Source of the DNA: Spirodela intermedia
Lineage: Eukaryota; Streptophyta; Magnoliopsida; Alismatales; Araceae
NCBI GenBank assembly: GCA_902729315.2
Contig: LR746267.1
Span: forward strand, 8,434,424 to 8,498,423
Direction of reading: 5' to 3'
Length of the DNA: 64,000 bases
Numbering within the stretch: the stretch's first letter is position 1; each line of letters begins with the position of its first letter. Made by a program: the position numbers and the translations under genes. This document shows, in pieces, positions 25,214 through 36,613 of the stretch. The notes under the pieces were generated by a model, which ran no database searches, was not told where the DNA came from, and worked only from the letters and a program-made list of their open reading frames with translations.

Positions 25214-27463
25214 TTAACCCCTCAGTTCCTGTTTCTGCGCTTCTCCTCGGCTCTTGGAGCTGGTGTTATCTCGAGGGTTGACAAGGGAAATAACAGGAAA
25301 TTGACGAGGATGAGTTAATCTCTGGTGTAGACCTGAATTCTCAATCGATTTCAATAGTAAACAGTTAACGCGAGAAAGATGGGTTTTATTGTAAGAGGAC
25401 TTCGTGGTGAAACAGGAGGAAATAGCCGCATGTATAAAATACTGACCGAGACCAACAGCTTCGGAGCTATGGATTATGCGTAGACGCCTGCAAGAGACCA
25501 CGAACATCCTGTCGACGCGGAATACCAGTTTCAGCGAATTTCCATCAGCGTATAACAATGTGAATCATGTAAGCATCTTATCAAGGTGGGAAGGATATGA
25601 TTTGATCAAGAAAAAAAAATTACCGCCGTTTTAGTCATCTAAGTATGTGTGAGAATGTGTATAAGTGTATACGTACATTCGACGGATGGATAGATAGATA
25701 GCGAGAGAGAGCGAGAGAGAGAGAGAGAGAGAGGAAGAAGAACAAGAGTTTACTCCCACGGGACGTCGCCCACAAGCATCCAATCCCCATCCTTGTCCTC
25801 GTATGTGGGGACGTACTCCGACCCGTTGAGGAGATCCATCAACTTGCCCTCGTTCAAGAAATCCCTCACATGGGAACCGCAGTTTCCTGGTTACACTCAA
25901 AACAAAATAAGCCCATCAGAAAGGAAACCAATGCAGACCCCATCTCCAGAAACGTGTTCACTGATGAGCTGATGAAAACCAGTCACGAGCTATATGATTC
26001 CCACCCAGTCACACGGTTTTGTTAGATCTCATTAAGGTTTCTGTTACACCCATCTTGCCCTTCGACGTGATGAGGTCTACCTCTATGCAAGAATATAAAT
26101 ATATATATGTATTGATATACATATGGAGTCAGAGGGAAGAACAATAGTAAGGCAGCTTCATATTCACGAATGTGGCAAGAAGCAAGCTGATAACTTCATG
26201 GTATGGCTACATCAGAAAAGACTTTTCCCTTCACAGGTGTAATGTATTACCCTTATTCGAAGAATTTACGAGGCTGAGGTCGGAGAACTTACCACCGGTG
26301 AAGGAGCTGAACATCGTCTCCAAGGCTGCGGACAGCTCCTTGTAGTTTCTGTACGTCTTCAGATCCACCTTGCGGAGGTACGGTGCGCCGTCCATGCTTA
26401 CCTTTACCAAGGTGGCGCCGCTGACGGGTTTCTCCCCATCTTCTTTTCCGCTGGGTCTCACAGCCTGCACCGAGAGGATGTTCTTCCGGAAGGATCTCAC
26501 AGGGGGCCAACCTACAACCTGTGCCCTGTGACACGACGAAGATGATTTCTAGATCACTCTTCTAATTCAACACAGAAGCTGAAATAAGAAGCATATCAGG
26601 TTTTCCATCGCGTTTCGACGCCAGAAATCGTGTAGTTAATCTCACTATCGCTAAACTCCCTCAACTATCATAAATATTTCTTCGACAAAGTGTTCCTGGA
26701 CATTACTTGATGGAGCAGAATTCAAAGGAAGGGCTCAAATTCTCATCTGGAACGCTTCGCGTGCGGTTTGAGATTGAAAACCCGACAGACGGACGGACAC
26801 AGAAGGAAGTTACCCGACATAGCTTTTAAGTTATGAACGCATCGGAGATGGGGCCTTACCAAAATTTAGATCTCACGCGACTCGTTTATTTTCCAATGAT
26901 GAGTCAAAGACGCCTCGATCATCGTTTACCTTGCATCCCCGTTAGATCTCATTGATCTAAGAGCATGCTACTTCTCCTTTCCAAAAAGAAAAGGACAAAC
27001 AAGAGAGTCTGGACAACTATAGAGCCACATCGGGAAAAAAAAAATCGAATAACAAGGTGACTTAAAGGTGTTTCAATGAGGCCCCCTTGATAAAACAGTT
27101 CTAAAAAATGGAAATCGATAATAGGAAAATAGTATCAACACAGCCTTTGGGACAGAAATAAGATCCCCTTTGAAGGGAACGAAGATAAGAAGAGACGCAC
27201 TTGTTACCAGGGGGCTTCTCGGGGCTCTCAACCTCTGCGATGAGGACGTCCTTCCCGCTTGCCGTCCTCGACTTCCAATCAGCCCCCTCCACACCTGCGC
27301 CATGACCGGGGCAGGCGGCCAGCTTCAACTTGAGGTCAATGGTCTCCGAGAAACCCCTCTTGCCGGCGCTCTTCACGGGCAAACCGAGGCGGAGCTCCGT
27401 CTCCTCGAATCCCAGGCCGAAGCCTTCGTCCTCCCTGTCGCCCTCAACTACGGCGGCCTCCAT
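25214..27463 (-). CDS. Aux/IAA transcriptional repressor, IAA7/14/16/17-like class
   Basis: Nuclear auxin co-receptor and ARF repressor. Exons on the minus strand: 27463-27201, 26525-26293, 25886-25754, 25508-25447, and a doubtful last exon 25269-25214; the total would be 248 residues. Domain I is ETELRLGLP (residues 22-29), followed by [14 protein letters not shown], typical of the IAA7/14/17 group. The degron is [15 protein letters not shown] (from residue 89). Domain III is [20 protein letters not shown]. Domain IV spans [20 protein letters not shown] and [16 protein letters not shown]. Intron phases match between all four firm exons. The usual ending after SEAIGLAPR is not found: exon 4 ends SSEAVGLG at a GTCAGT donor. 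The only in-frame continuation I see uses a poor acceptor at 25270-25271 and gives [18 protein letters not shown]. Confidence 0.92.
25702..25733. repeat. (GA)n microsatellite in intron 3 of the second Aux/IAA gene
   Basis: GA tract on the plus strand, i.e. CT on the transcribed gene's sense strand, starting about 20 bases inside the intron from the donor at 25753. Confidence 0.9.
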
Positions 27464-27960
27464 ACCAAAATACCTCCTCCTCCTCCTCCGCCTCCTCCCT
27501 TACTCTCCACTGTCAGAAGGAATCTCCGCAGGCTTTATGAGGAGGATCAACGGAGGGCGCGGCGACTGGGCATCCGTCTCCGTGGACGTCACCAGCCTTT
27601 CCTCTTCTCCACCTTTCACTGCTTCCCGTGGGGGGAAGGGGGGAGGGGTACGTGCTCGTCAGATGGTAAAAACCTGCGGGGAGTTCGCCGGAAGGTGGCT
27701 GCCGCGGCCGGTGGTGGGGAGAAGGCGTGAAGGAATTATTGCCGTCGGCGGAGTGGGGGGGCCATTCTTCTTCGGGATGGCCATCTTCGGGGTCAGCTTA
27801 CCTTCCAAGAAGTCTCCAGCTGCGACTGGGCAGCGGTGAGGATAATTAGGTCGACGACGGCTGGTGGGCGAAGACCAGCCGACCAGAGATGACGTCCGAA
27901 GACGCGTTATTTCTGGCGGGAGCAGATCCGGCGGCGGACACGGCCGGTGTCCGCGGGGTC

Positions 27961-27970
27961 CACGTGTCGG
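27961..27970. promoter_or_regulatory. Overlapping G-box and TGTCGG element
   Basis: CACGTGTCGG merges a G-box (CACGTG) with the ARF-binding hexamer TGTCGG, about 500 bases upstream of the second Aux/IAA start. Such composites can be read by both bZIP/bHLH and ARF factors. Function here is inferred. Confidence 0.4.
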
Positions 27971-28379
27971 AATAGACTCGACAGGTCAACGGAGCCGTCA
28001 CATGGGATCACGTCAGTGTCTATGCATGCTGGCAGATCGTCGGCATTTCAACCGTCAGATAAGATTCTCGGTGACGTCACTAGTAAGTTTTTTGCCAAAC
28101 AAAGGGGAGACCATGCCGGACCCATTCCACCACAAGAAAAGCGCACCTGTCACGGCATCAGTGAGCGCGGTCGTGGTTGCCAACTTACACCGTTGATTTG
28201 ATTAATATGATATAATTGCGTGGGTGAGATCTGCTCACTGAAAGAATGACTCATTGTGGCCCGGTGTTTTATTTGGGCCCGACCTCAAAGGCAGAGGCCC
28301 AAACCAAATTAGAAGTTTGACTGAGAGAAGCCCAGATGCGAGACTGAGGACCAAAGAAATCCATATAAGAAATAAAGGT

Positions 28380-28382
<3 letters not shown>

Positions 28383-28412
<30 letters not shown>
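28383..28412. repeat. (GA)15 microsatellite
   Basis: A nearly perfect GA run about 0.9 kb upstream of the second Aux/IAA gene; on that gene's sense strand it reads CT. Confidence 0.93.
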
Positions 28413-28415
<3 letters not shown>

Positions 28416-29473
28416 TAAGGCAGAGCGTAGTGCGAGCACTTAACTTCGAAACCTTGTTCACCGCCGTTCTTGACTTGACAAAGATCTGCCCTGCAGTATA
28501 AATTTTGTAAGCCAAATCAAGGGCTGGGATTCATGTGGGAATCAAGGAAATAGTACCAGGAGTGATGTAAGAAGATAATCTTGATTTTTGATACTCAACA
28601 GTTTCCATAAGATCAATTTCCGAACTAAAGTTGTCACCTTTTATTCATTAAAGGAATTAAAAAAACTGGTAAATGTTCTTGCCAAATTCATGCTCATATA
28701 ATGAATTAAATCCGCGAAACTAGAACACGGTAACATACCCACCACATAAATTCAGGGCCCATAAAGTAATATCCAATGCTTCAGCCAACTTGTGAGACCC
28801 ACAAATTAACGACATGGCAATGACTAATGTACCCTGCAAACGCTTGAAAATCACTTGCACCGTCTATGATGGGCCCACAAATTAGGTATAATTTCTTAAT
28901 GCTTACCAGATTCATCTCGAGTAGTTCACCACTGCAAACTTCTTTGGTTCATTTTCCTTCCAACCCATAACTTGCAGCATGACGTGATGGGTGTATGAGA
29001 AAACCAACATTCCATGCTGTAATTACCTTTCTTGCCTTGCGGAGGAATCAGTGAAGTATGACATGGAATATAATATCCTCTGTCCACATTGAGATTGTTC
29101 ACAAAGGAGTAAAAGTTAACGTTGTGAGTTCCAATGATGAGATGTAAAGTTCGCATGATGTGGATGAGAATTATAAGATCATTATGATTATATCGGACAA
29201 TTATCCACAATTTAAGCTATTATTGACCTCGGCTGCGTTCTTCGGGACTTCAATCCAATAACAGGTCGGCACCCTCTTTACTAAGGCTGCGATCATGAGG
29301 ATAATGAAACCGTATCAGACTATTCGGGATCATGGTTCATGATCTTATCCGTACATGAAAAGTTGTTTGACTTATTAGCACCCTCGGATGACGTGCAGTG
29401 AACGCCGGGGATGCCTGCGAGACAGGATCTCTTCATTGGACTGCATGGCAGAAGCGCTCGGAAAAACTTGTCG

Positions 29474-29491
29474 ACTCTCTCTCTCTCTCTC
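29474..29491. repeat. (CT)n tract in the PR-4 promoter
   Basis: A short CT run about 150 bases upstream of the PR-4 TATA box. Confidence 0.85.
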
Positions 29492-29622
29492 CATGACCGG
29501 TAGATAGCTCGCGGCGTTCGGTCGGATGCGATGGCTGCTTCAAAATTCTACAGCCGCCCCCAAGAATGGAGACCGACGAATTCGCGGAAGAAAGCCGTGG
29601 CAGAAACTTCCCTGCCATCGTC

Positions 29623-29629
29623 TATAAAA
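29623..29629 (+). promoter_or_regulatory. TATA box of PR-4
   Basis: TATAAAA, 111 bases upstream of the PR-4 ATG. Transcription would start near 29655, giving a leader of about 85 bases rich in GAGA. No ATG lies between that point and the start codon. Confidence 0.7.
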
Positions 29630-29739
29630 TGGGAACCACCCCCCCCTCCGCACTTGAGCATCACCTTTTTGCGAGAAGAGTTTACCTCACACCCTCACAG
29701 AGAAAGACAGAAAGTGATAGAGACAGGGGAGGGAGAGAG

Positions 29740-30162
29740 ATGGAGAGGGTGGCGGTGCTGACGCTGCTCCTGCTGGGACTAGCTGCGGCGGCGAGCGCTC
29801 AGACAGCCTCCAACGTGCGGGCGACATACCACTTCTATAACCCGGCCCAGAACAACTGGGACTTGCTCAGGGTGAGCGCCTACTGCTCGACGTGGGACGC
29901 CAACAAGCCACTGTCGTGGCGCCAGAAGTACGGCTGGACGGCCTTTTGCGGCCCCGTCGGCCCCCGCGGGCGCGACTCCTGCGGCCGCTGCCTGCGGGTG
30001 ACCAACACCCGCACCGGCGCCCAGGCCACCGTCAGGATCGTCGATCAGTGCAGCAACGGTGGCCTCGACCTCGACGAGGGCGTCTTCCGCCAGATCGACA
30101 CCGACGGCAACGGCTATCAACGCGGCCACCTCATCGTCAACTACGCCTTCGTCGCCTGCTGA
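29740..30162 (+). CDS. PR4: Pathogenesis-related protein 4, class II (barwin domain)
   Basis: Secreted barwin-fold defence protein of 140 residues in one exon. An N-terminal signal peptide (about residues 1-20, hydrophobic core [12 protein letters not shown], likely cut after ASA) is followed directly by the barwin domain: [69 protein letters not shown] and the C-terminal NYAFVAC. Six cysteines are present, as expected for three disulfides. There is no hevein-type chitin-binding domain, which makes it class II. Relatives have RNase or DNase and antifungal activity and are induced by pathogens, wounding or jasmonate. The gene is much more GC-rich than its flanks. A TATA box lies upstream and an AATAAA signal 56 bases after the stop. 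Confidence 0.95.
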   Translation: MERVAVLTLLLLGLAAAASAQTASNVRATYHFYNPAQNNWDLLRVSAYCSTWDANKPLSWRQKYGWTAFCGPVGPRGRDSCGRCLRVTNTRTGAQATVRIVDQCSNGGLDLDEGVFRQIDTDGNGYQRGHLIVNYAFVAC

Positions 30163-30217
30163 CCGATGACTTCCTCCGACGGTCGCCCACGCGGAGGCGT
30201 TGGCCTTCTTCTCCCCG

Positions 30218-30223
30218 AATAAA
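30218..30223 (+). terminator. AATAAA poly(A) signal candidate of PR-4
   Basis: Canonical hexamer 56 bases beyond the PR-4 stop codon. Confidence 0.55.
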
Positions 30224-30472
30224 CTCGGTTGGTCGTCCTCGTCGAGAGGCGTACTCTCTGGTAGTGCGAATAAGCGCCGGCGTTGCTATATCTCTTCTCA
30301 TCTTCATCACAGAATAAGACAAAGAGTCGATTATATTCGGCGACGTTGACGATGGGCCGCGTAAATCCGGAGCGTAGAGAGTCTAAACGGGCACCTTAGT
30401 TCTGATCTCGAATCTCAAAGTCTAGTTTAGGAATAAGAAACAAAAAATATTCCACCCAAAAGTCAGCCCCAG

Positions 30473-30514
<42 letters not shown>

Positions 30515-30628
30515 AAAAACAAGGGTCAACTGATTAATAAAAGTCAAAGATTAATATACGCACAGCATAGTTACAAGCATGGAAACTCACCGCCGCCCCC
30601 GTTCCCTCCGTGGAATGAAATAACCAAG
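30224..30628. other. Convergent 3' spacer, PR-4 and kinase gene
   Basis: About 400 bases between two converging genes, with a CT tract at 30475-30510. No gene. Confidence 0.6.
30475..30510. repeat. (CT)18 microsatellite
   Basis: A perfect CT run between PR-4 and the kinase gene. Confidence 0.95.
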
Positions 30629-33596
30629 TCAACCATCCCAGTCCACGGACTTGATTACCACATCAGAATCCTTCTTCGACTTCATGATAAGCTCCGCATT
30701 CGGCCGGTCATTATACTCCACCTGAGTTCGTCAAATGGGGGAAGAACACCAAGAAAATTTCAGAGCGGACGTTGAACGGTCAAAACAAGAGCTGACAAGG
30801 CGTTGACTTTATATTTCCATGACAAATTTTCCCAATACTTAATGTCAAAAACGGAGAAAATATGGCCTGCCCTGGTCCAGATTCATTGGATGGAATCGAG
30901 GTGGCACTGGTAAACCCTAAACAACCTGATAGAATCACAAGTACTCCCCTTTTAATGAAGGTTTTAATCCCAAACCGGCCCGCTAAAATCATGATAATAT
31001 TCATCTTCTGAGTCAGTTTAGGCGACATGATATTATTCAATGCTCCGAGATAATTAGCATAAGTCAAGGGGGGATTACCCGCAACTTTGCAACGTCTGCT
31101 GTTTTCCCTGCCAGAAAGAAGAACAAAGGGCAAAGATCATTTCTACAAACAGAAAATGATTTATTATTCATGAGAGACTGTCCGCTAGCAGCAATACCTG
31201 TGGATATGTGCCTTTTAAGAACTCGGTGCATTGCTGTGTCTAAGTCAACGTCAATAAACCTACAAATCAAGCCAGAACAGTGAGAAAATCGATCCCTGTG
31301 TTAGATGAATATCTTATTCAGCGCAGACCACACAACAGGCAGAGTATCATTCATGAATAATAAGTTATGAACTGAAGCTTGAAACTTACCATTTTTCGTC
31401 AAAAATGGAGGAGATTTCCTTCCAAGCACCATCTTCCAGGAAAAGGTAATTCCCTTCGACGATCACTGCTTTATGACTGTCGAAAAGGACCAGGCTGGGT
31501 GAGGCTACAAATCGTCAACGTCAAGTTCATACAGGTGGTTTCATGGATGGCTAACAGAGAAATTTTGAGAAAGCAGGGGCCTTTAAAACAGGAAGGCCTG
31601 TCAGAAAATGCTCGCAGAAGAGAGGTGAGTATGAAGCTCCTAAAAAGATGTGACTCCTATTTTGAGAATATTATAGTACTAATTTCATGTCATTGAGAAA
31701 GCAATTTCCGTTGACAATCTGATTCCAGACATGGTTTCTGTACACCATAGAATATGATCGATGAAATGAGACATTTAATGAAAGTCGTGTTCAGGTAGTA
31801 TGATCAGATAAAACAAAAGGATTAATGTTTTGGTTAACAATAGTTATGATGTTTCAATGGCATCATACGGTTATAACCAGCTTTGTCAAGCTTTTTGGGC
31901 AACGAATTGACAGGTTTTTTCAGCCTTTATCCGGTTTTTGATGGTCAGACTAAAATATATAAAAAAAAAAGGAGGTCAAATCACAGTTTCAAGAAAGTCA
32001 GGTCTCCCCATGAAAACATGAATGAATTCGATAACAATCATTACAATGAATTCGAACTACTATCAACTTACTGATGGCCAACAAAAATATCCTCTTCCAC
32101 CGGATCTCCAACACCATGGTCAAATGATGGCGCATAAACTGAGCCCTGAATTGACCACGAATGCAGAGAATTATCAACATCAATAGCTCATTATTAGCCA
32201 TAAAAGTCGTATTGAAGTCAATGTCCAAAAGTCAACGGGAAAAATAGACAACAATTTGGGACATAGAGCTATGAACTTCAGTCAAAAATTAACTAAATTT
32301 AAAAGATAAAAAAACAAAAAAAATGGATGGCGTAACCAACAAAAAACGTAGCTGACCTGCGTTCTCAGCGTCTGAAGACATTTTAGGAGCAGAACTGGAT
32401 CAAACGTCCATGGAGCTGGACACAGTGATTTTGGAATTAGAATCTTTTGCATAACATAGTATCTAGAATCTCTGATTAACCCATCAGACAATCGCACCTC
32501 CTCTCCTGGCATATGCTTCCTTTGGATCCTGGTGCATTGAAGAGTAAAGCATTATTCAATGGGTAACCTCAATGATTTACGTTTCAGAATGGGCTGGCAT
32601 TGCAAACTACGATGGCAATGGAGTAAAAAGAAAAAAAGATCGCCTAGATCTCATCAAGGAATGAAAAACTTACCTCCATGGCATCCAGCTGAGAACGGTA
32701 AAGATGGAAGCCATCCATGGGAATAAATGTAGCAACATCAATGGGATTCCCATTGGGAACCCTTTGTGCCCAAATGCTGTTCAAACGACGGACTACCTCA
32801 GAGGCTACAGTGCTCTTACCTGCACCAGGTGGCCCAGCTAAACCGACTAAGTACCTGCAGAAAACAACAACAGATTCAACAACATAACGAAAACAGTGGC
32901 TTTTTAAGAGCATTAGGCTCTTGTACAGAGAAAAACAATCGATGAATTCTTCAGATAAGAGTATTAGGGTCTAGTACAGAGAAACAATCCATGAATCCTT
33001 CAGATATGATGTTTCTTCCTCCCATCAAATCCTTTGCTCTCATGAAAGAAAAAGCCAAGAAAGAACAACATGTTCATCAACAACCGTATCGTAAAGGAGG
33101 CAACAATGAATGCAAACTTATGGAACTTGTGCTTCTAAAAATCAAGAACTAGAATTATGATGCGTTTCGCAATTCAGTCCGAACGTTTATGACAATGAAA
33201 AAAGAATAAAGCGTGAGTAACATATATTTTCAAACAAATGAAGTGGCACAAAACATATGAAGGCAACAATTCTCAAAGGCCTCTCCACGGTTAAACAACT
33301 GAATGTACCCAATCTTCTAACAAAGAAGAATTAAGAAAGTTCCTCCCTAAATGAATTTTTAAACATAAAGCCCCTCTCCTTGGTCAGTTAAGTGCTGATC
33401 CATATATCTACTCACTTGGATAGTTTCATGATCACAGGATGGAGAGAGTAAATTTATGCACCATATGTACATATTTGTAAACAAAACCAAGAAGACACAA
33501 AAATGAATGAAAGCATACTTAGCGTTAGGATTGACCAATCTTGTCATATTATGAAACAGACGTGCAGCTAGAGCATCGTACACCTCTTCCATAGAC
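30629..33596 (-). CDS. P-loop uridine kinase-like / phosphoribulokinase-family protein
   Basis: Minus-strand exons 33596-33519, 32854-32674, 32528-32498, 32415-32357, 32145-32072, 31476-31390, 31259-31198, 31107-31079 and 30721-30629 are all in phase. From the Met at 33592 they give 229 residues. Motifs in order: EEVYDALAARL, Walker A in LAGPPGAGKSTVASEV, IPMDGFHLYRSQLDAME, ARRGAPWTFDP, SFDHGVGDPVEEDIF, VIVEGNYL, WFIDVDLDTAMHRVLKRHIS, and YNDRPNAELIMKS. This matches the plant family annotated as P-loop NTPase/uridine kinase-related (Arabidopsis At1g03030, from memory); the true substrate is not known to me. The first exon is phase 2, so a further upstream exon, probably with a transit peptide, is needed. 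In the conserved AKWRV element the Trp is Leu (TTG for TGG) at 31085-31087. Confidence 0.88.
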
Positions 33597-36159
33597 CTAC
33601 AATACAAATTAAATTTAAGTGTGAAACATATTGCACAACATATTTTTCGGCAAAAATTGTTCAAGACAAGCTGGTTGGCAATTTCTAGAGAATGAAAGAT
33701 CAACAGAATGACTCCAGCCTCCACAGTACCCCAGTTATAAGGTCAGCACAATGTTCAAATTCAAATTTGAATAAGGTAAGATGGTAACCAAGAAAAAGAA
33801 ACAAAATCATAAAATCTATAAGTTTTCAATGATGATGAAATTCCTATTAAGTCCAAATCAAACCATTACTCCGAAAAATCATAGACATAAAAATCAAGTA
33901 TATGTGAGATATTTAAAAGAAAAGGAATGATAGAACGAGGTAAAGATCAGCAACTGTTGTTTTCTTTTCAGGTTAAACTTCAAAATTTAGAGTAATCAAG
34001 CACACTTCCATATAAGAATGTGCCAGTGGCATGAATTCGAGATATGGTATTAAAAAACTATTTCAACAACGCATTGATTATAGGTTTAAAGAACACACAA
34101 CAACGTGCATTACTATTATAAGAATGTATACACCACATGAAAGCACCACTAGTTGTCCATTGATTAAGAGACTTCAATATTCCATTTTCTCATCAGTAAA
34201 AATAGATATTGATTTCTTAGCAAACGAAGGCAATAACTTGACCCCTAGTAATGAAGTAGCAATGAGACCAATAATGAGATGCCATATCAGCAGCTACATC
34301 AGCAGGCGTAGTGGGGCAGCCCCCCAATGCAGATAAGGTCTTGTCCCACTTATTTCCGCCTTAAAGCTCAGACTAAGCAAGAGAGGATTGTGGGCAAAAA
34401 TTTCATCAATCGTGATATACCAATGAAAATGTATTTTGCAATGCATCATACCACACCCAATGACCGAACCCTGTACCTTTTTTTTTCAAAAATGATCCCA
34501 TTGAAGTCGAATTTTCAGTCCCGACACCACTTTAGAACAATTTTATGTTTGATCAAGTAGAACAAGGGAAAAAAATGGGAAATAGTGGAAATATGGGTAA
34601 ACTCTCAGTAGCCAGGACCCCCTCCATGTCTTAAGCCCATTACTCACTTTCAGTGGCAGCATGATTTGAACTCGGGCGTCATACGTTGGTGAGATTAGAG
34701 CAAGCGCATGCATTGATCGGTTACAGTGGCATGCACATGGCAGACAGATTCATCAATTCCAAACAAATACCTCTAAGTACCTTGACATAGATAAATTACA
34801 GGGTATCTAGGGAATCAGACACGATAGGATCTGATAAGCGAATGTCAAATAATTTGAATAAGAGAAAATAGTATTTTGACATTTTAAGAGAACAGAAGAG
34901 TTAATGATAAAAATTAGAGGAAAGTAAGACAATAAAAGATATATACACTAGATTTTTTGAAGACATGCTCCATTAGTTTGTAGAACCTAAACAAGAATGC
35001 AGATGCGCTTGGCAAACGTTATGTTGAAAGAAATTATTACCTTTCTTCCAGAACATGAGTCACTTGATTAAAAGAGGAAAAAACCTGGTACACGCAGAAA
35101 GAATTAACAATCACAACGCTGTGAAGGAGAAAACTAGGACAAAGGAAACGGAAGCACCTTTATAAAGCTGCTTTTGGGGCTTTGGGATTTATTTTGACAC
35201 ATTATTGCTGGCCTCGTCGTTTTAGTTGGGGGAATGAGCAGCTGATTTTTATATGAACAATTATATCCCCCCACTTTGGGAGTGGATAAACCTGCGATGA
35301 TGAAAAGAACTTTGTGAAAGAACAGCAAAACAAAATGGCAGACGAGTAGCACAGCGGATAAACGTTTCAGGACAAATAAGGAAATAGAAATAATGGGATT
35401 CAGCTGCGGAGCATATTCTACGCAGTACTGCAGCTGACATATATTGCACCACCCATATCATTGATTTCTTATCAGCAGGAGTTTTCAAAACTCGCGTCAA
35501 GTCCGCTGGGATGCTTCATTATTCCATGAATTCTAGAAAACATAGACGAGGATATCAACGAAAACACCAGAGAAGCATAGAACACATTCTTCCAAGAAGC
35601 ATACAAACTCTTGAGATCCAATCATCCAAAAAATCCAGCGATCACCAAAAATAATCCGACATCCAGGAAAGGATCTCATCCACTCCTTTCCTTGAAATTA
35701 TTTGCGTTATAATTTGTGTAGAAACCAGATGATCCTTAGTATTTGTATTCTCTCATCACCCCAACAACAGACTAAATGATTATTGGATTTGCATTTTTTA
35801 GTACATCCAATGTAAAATTATTTGAAGCGAATCCATGGCACCACCTAAGCTAGACATCAACTGCTGCTGTTTTCTTCTTCATATAAACTCTTTTTAATTC
35901 CGAAAGGGAACTCAAATCGTTGCATCCTGATCCTACGAGCTTAGATTTGATAATAAAAAAAACATAATCTGAGCAGGACTTTGGCAGTCACATTCCTCAA
36001 CCAGGTTGCTGACACCATTTTCTCGTACCCTTTGATCCACGATCGAGCAGATGACGATGCTACTTTCTCTCACCTCATTGTTCACACGTAAGAAATACAG
36101 ATGCGTTCAAACCACTGACTCGTCAACCACAATCAGGAGTGCTGAAAGGGATGACGCAC
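33597..36159. other. Probable long intron of the kinase gene
   Basis: About 2.6 kb of AT-rich DNA between the firm kinase exons and the candidate N-terminal exons. The acceptor at 33597-33598 needs a phase 2 donor that I could not place. A stretch near 34580-34740 resembles decayed repeat DNA. A minus-strand ATG at 36017 followed by a Leu/Arg-rich stretch is a weak alternative first exon. Confidence 0.4.
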
Positions 36160-36251
36160 AAGGGTTGATTCTGTCAGAGAGGAATGATAAGAGGCACCAC
36201 TGGATTTATCTTCACGACAACACACGATCAACCGCGAAAGTTCGTTTGTTT
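36160..36251 (-). CDS. Candidate second exon of the kinase gene
   Basis: Between an acceptor after CTATCAG and a GTGCGT donor, this 92-base stretch stays open when joined to the phase 1 end of the candidate first exon. It encodes LSRLIVCCREDKSSGASYHS-type sequence, plausible for the poorly conserved region after a plastid transit peptide. The donor is phase 0, so at least one more exon would be required. This is inference. Confidence 0.3.
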
Positions 36252-36546
36252 CTGATAGAAAAATGATAAGAGCGCCAAAAATAGAAGGAAATGGGAGACG
36301 GGTCTTTATCTCAGGGGCAGAAAGCTTCAGAGTGGCACTCTAAGGATCAGGGAAAGTGCAAGGGGGGAAGAGGTAGTACGTGCTGGAGACCCCTCAACAT
36401 CGTACTGGAGCATGAATGACGGCAGAGAAACATTTTCAATTAGAACCGCGGAAGAATTCTCTTCCGAACTCACACAGGAGATCTACAGATCGGAGCACCC
36501 CGAAGGACAGACAAAGTTTAGCAAGATCAAACGCAGCGAAGAATAC

Positions 36547-36613
36547 CAGACGAGGAACATCCCCACCCAACGGCGCCCACTGCAGCCCTCGTAAACACGG
36601 CTGACATCTCCAT
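36547..36613 (-). CDS. Candidate first exon of the kinase gene (transit peptide)
   Basis: The minus-strand ATG at 36613 opens MEMSAVFTRAAVGAVGWGCS, followed by a Ser-rich end and a GTATTC donor at 36546. Lack of acidic residues after position 2 and richness in Ala, Ser and Gly fit an organelle-targeting peptide. It lies in a GC-rich patch with a GA/CT tract just upstream, as expected of a plant promoter, and on the correct strand for the kinase. Confidence 0.45.

Larger units (their letters stand above)
27464..29739. other. Intergenic region, second Aux/IAA gene to PR-4
   Basis: The left part is the GC-rich leader and promoter of the second Aux/IAA gene (GGAGGAGGCGGAGGAGG-type purine repeats on its sense strand at 27475-27500, and a CATAAAG box near 27535). 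The right part is the PR-4 promoter with a TTGACT W-box core at 29367-29372 and a TGACG motif at 29389-29393, both common in stress-gene promoters. No other gene is supported. Confidence 0.5.

Noticed and set aside
27170-27839. Plus-strand frames of 186 and 169 codons
   Set aside because: They run antisense to exon 1 and the leader of the second Aux/IAA gene, with no domain.
29779-30129. Minus-strand frame of 116 codons inside PR-4
   Set aside because: Shadow of the GC-rich PR-4 coding sequence.
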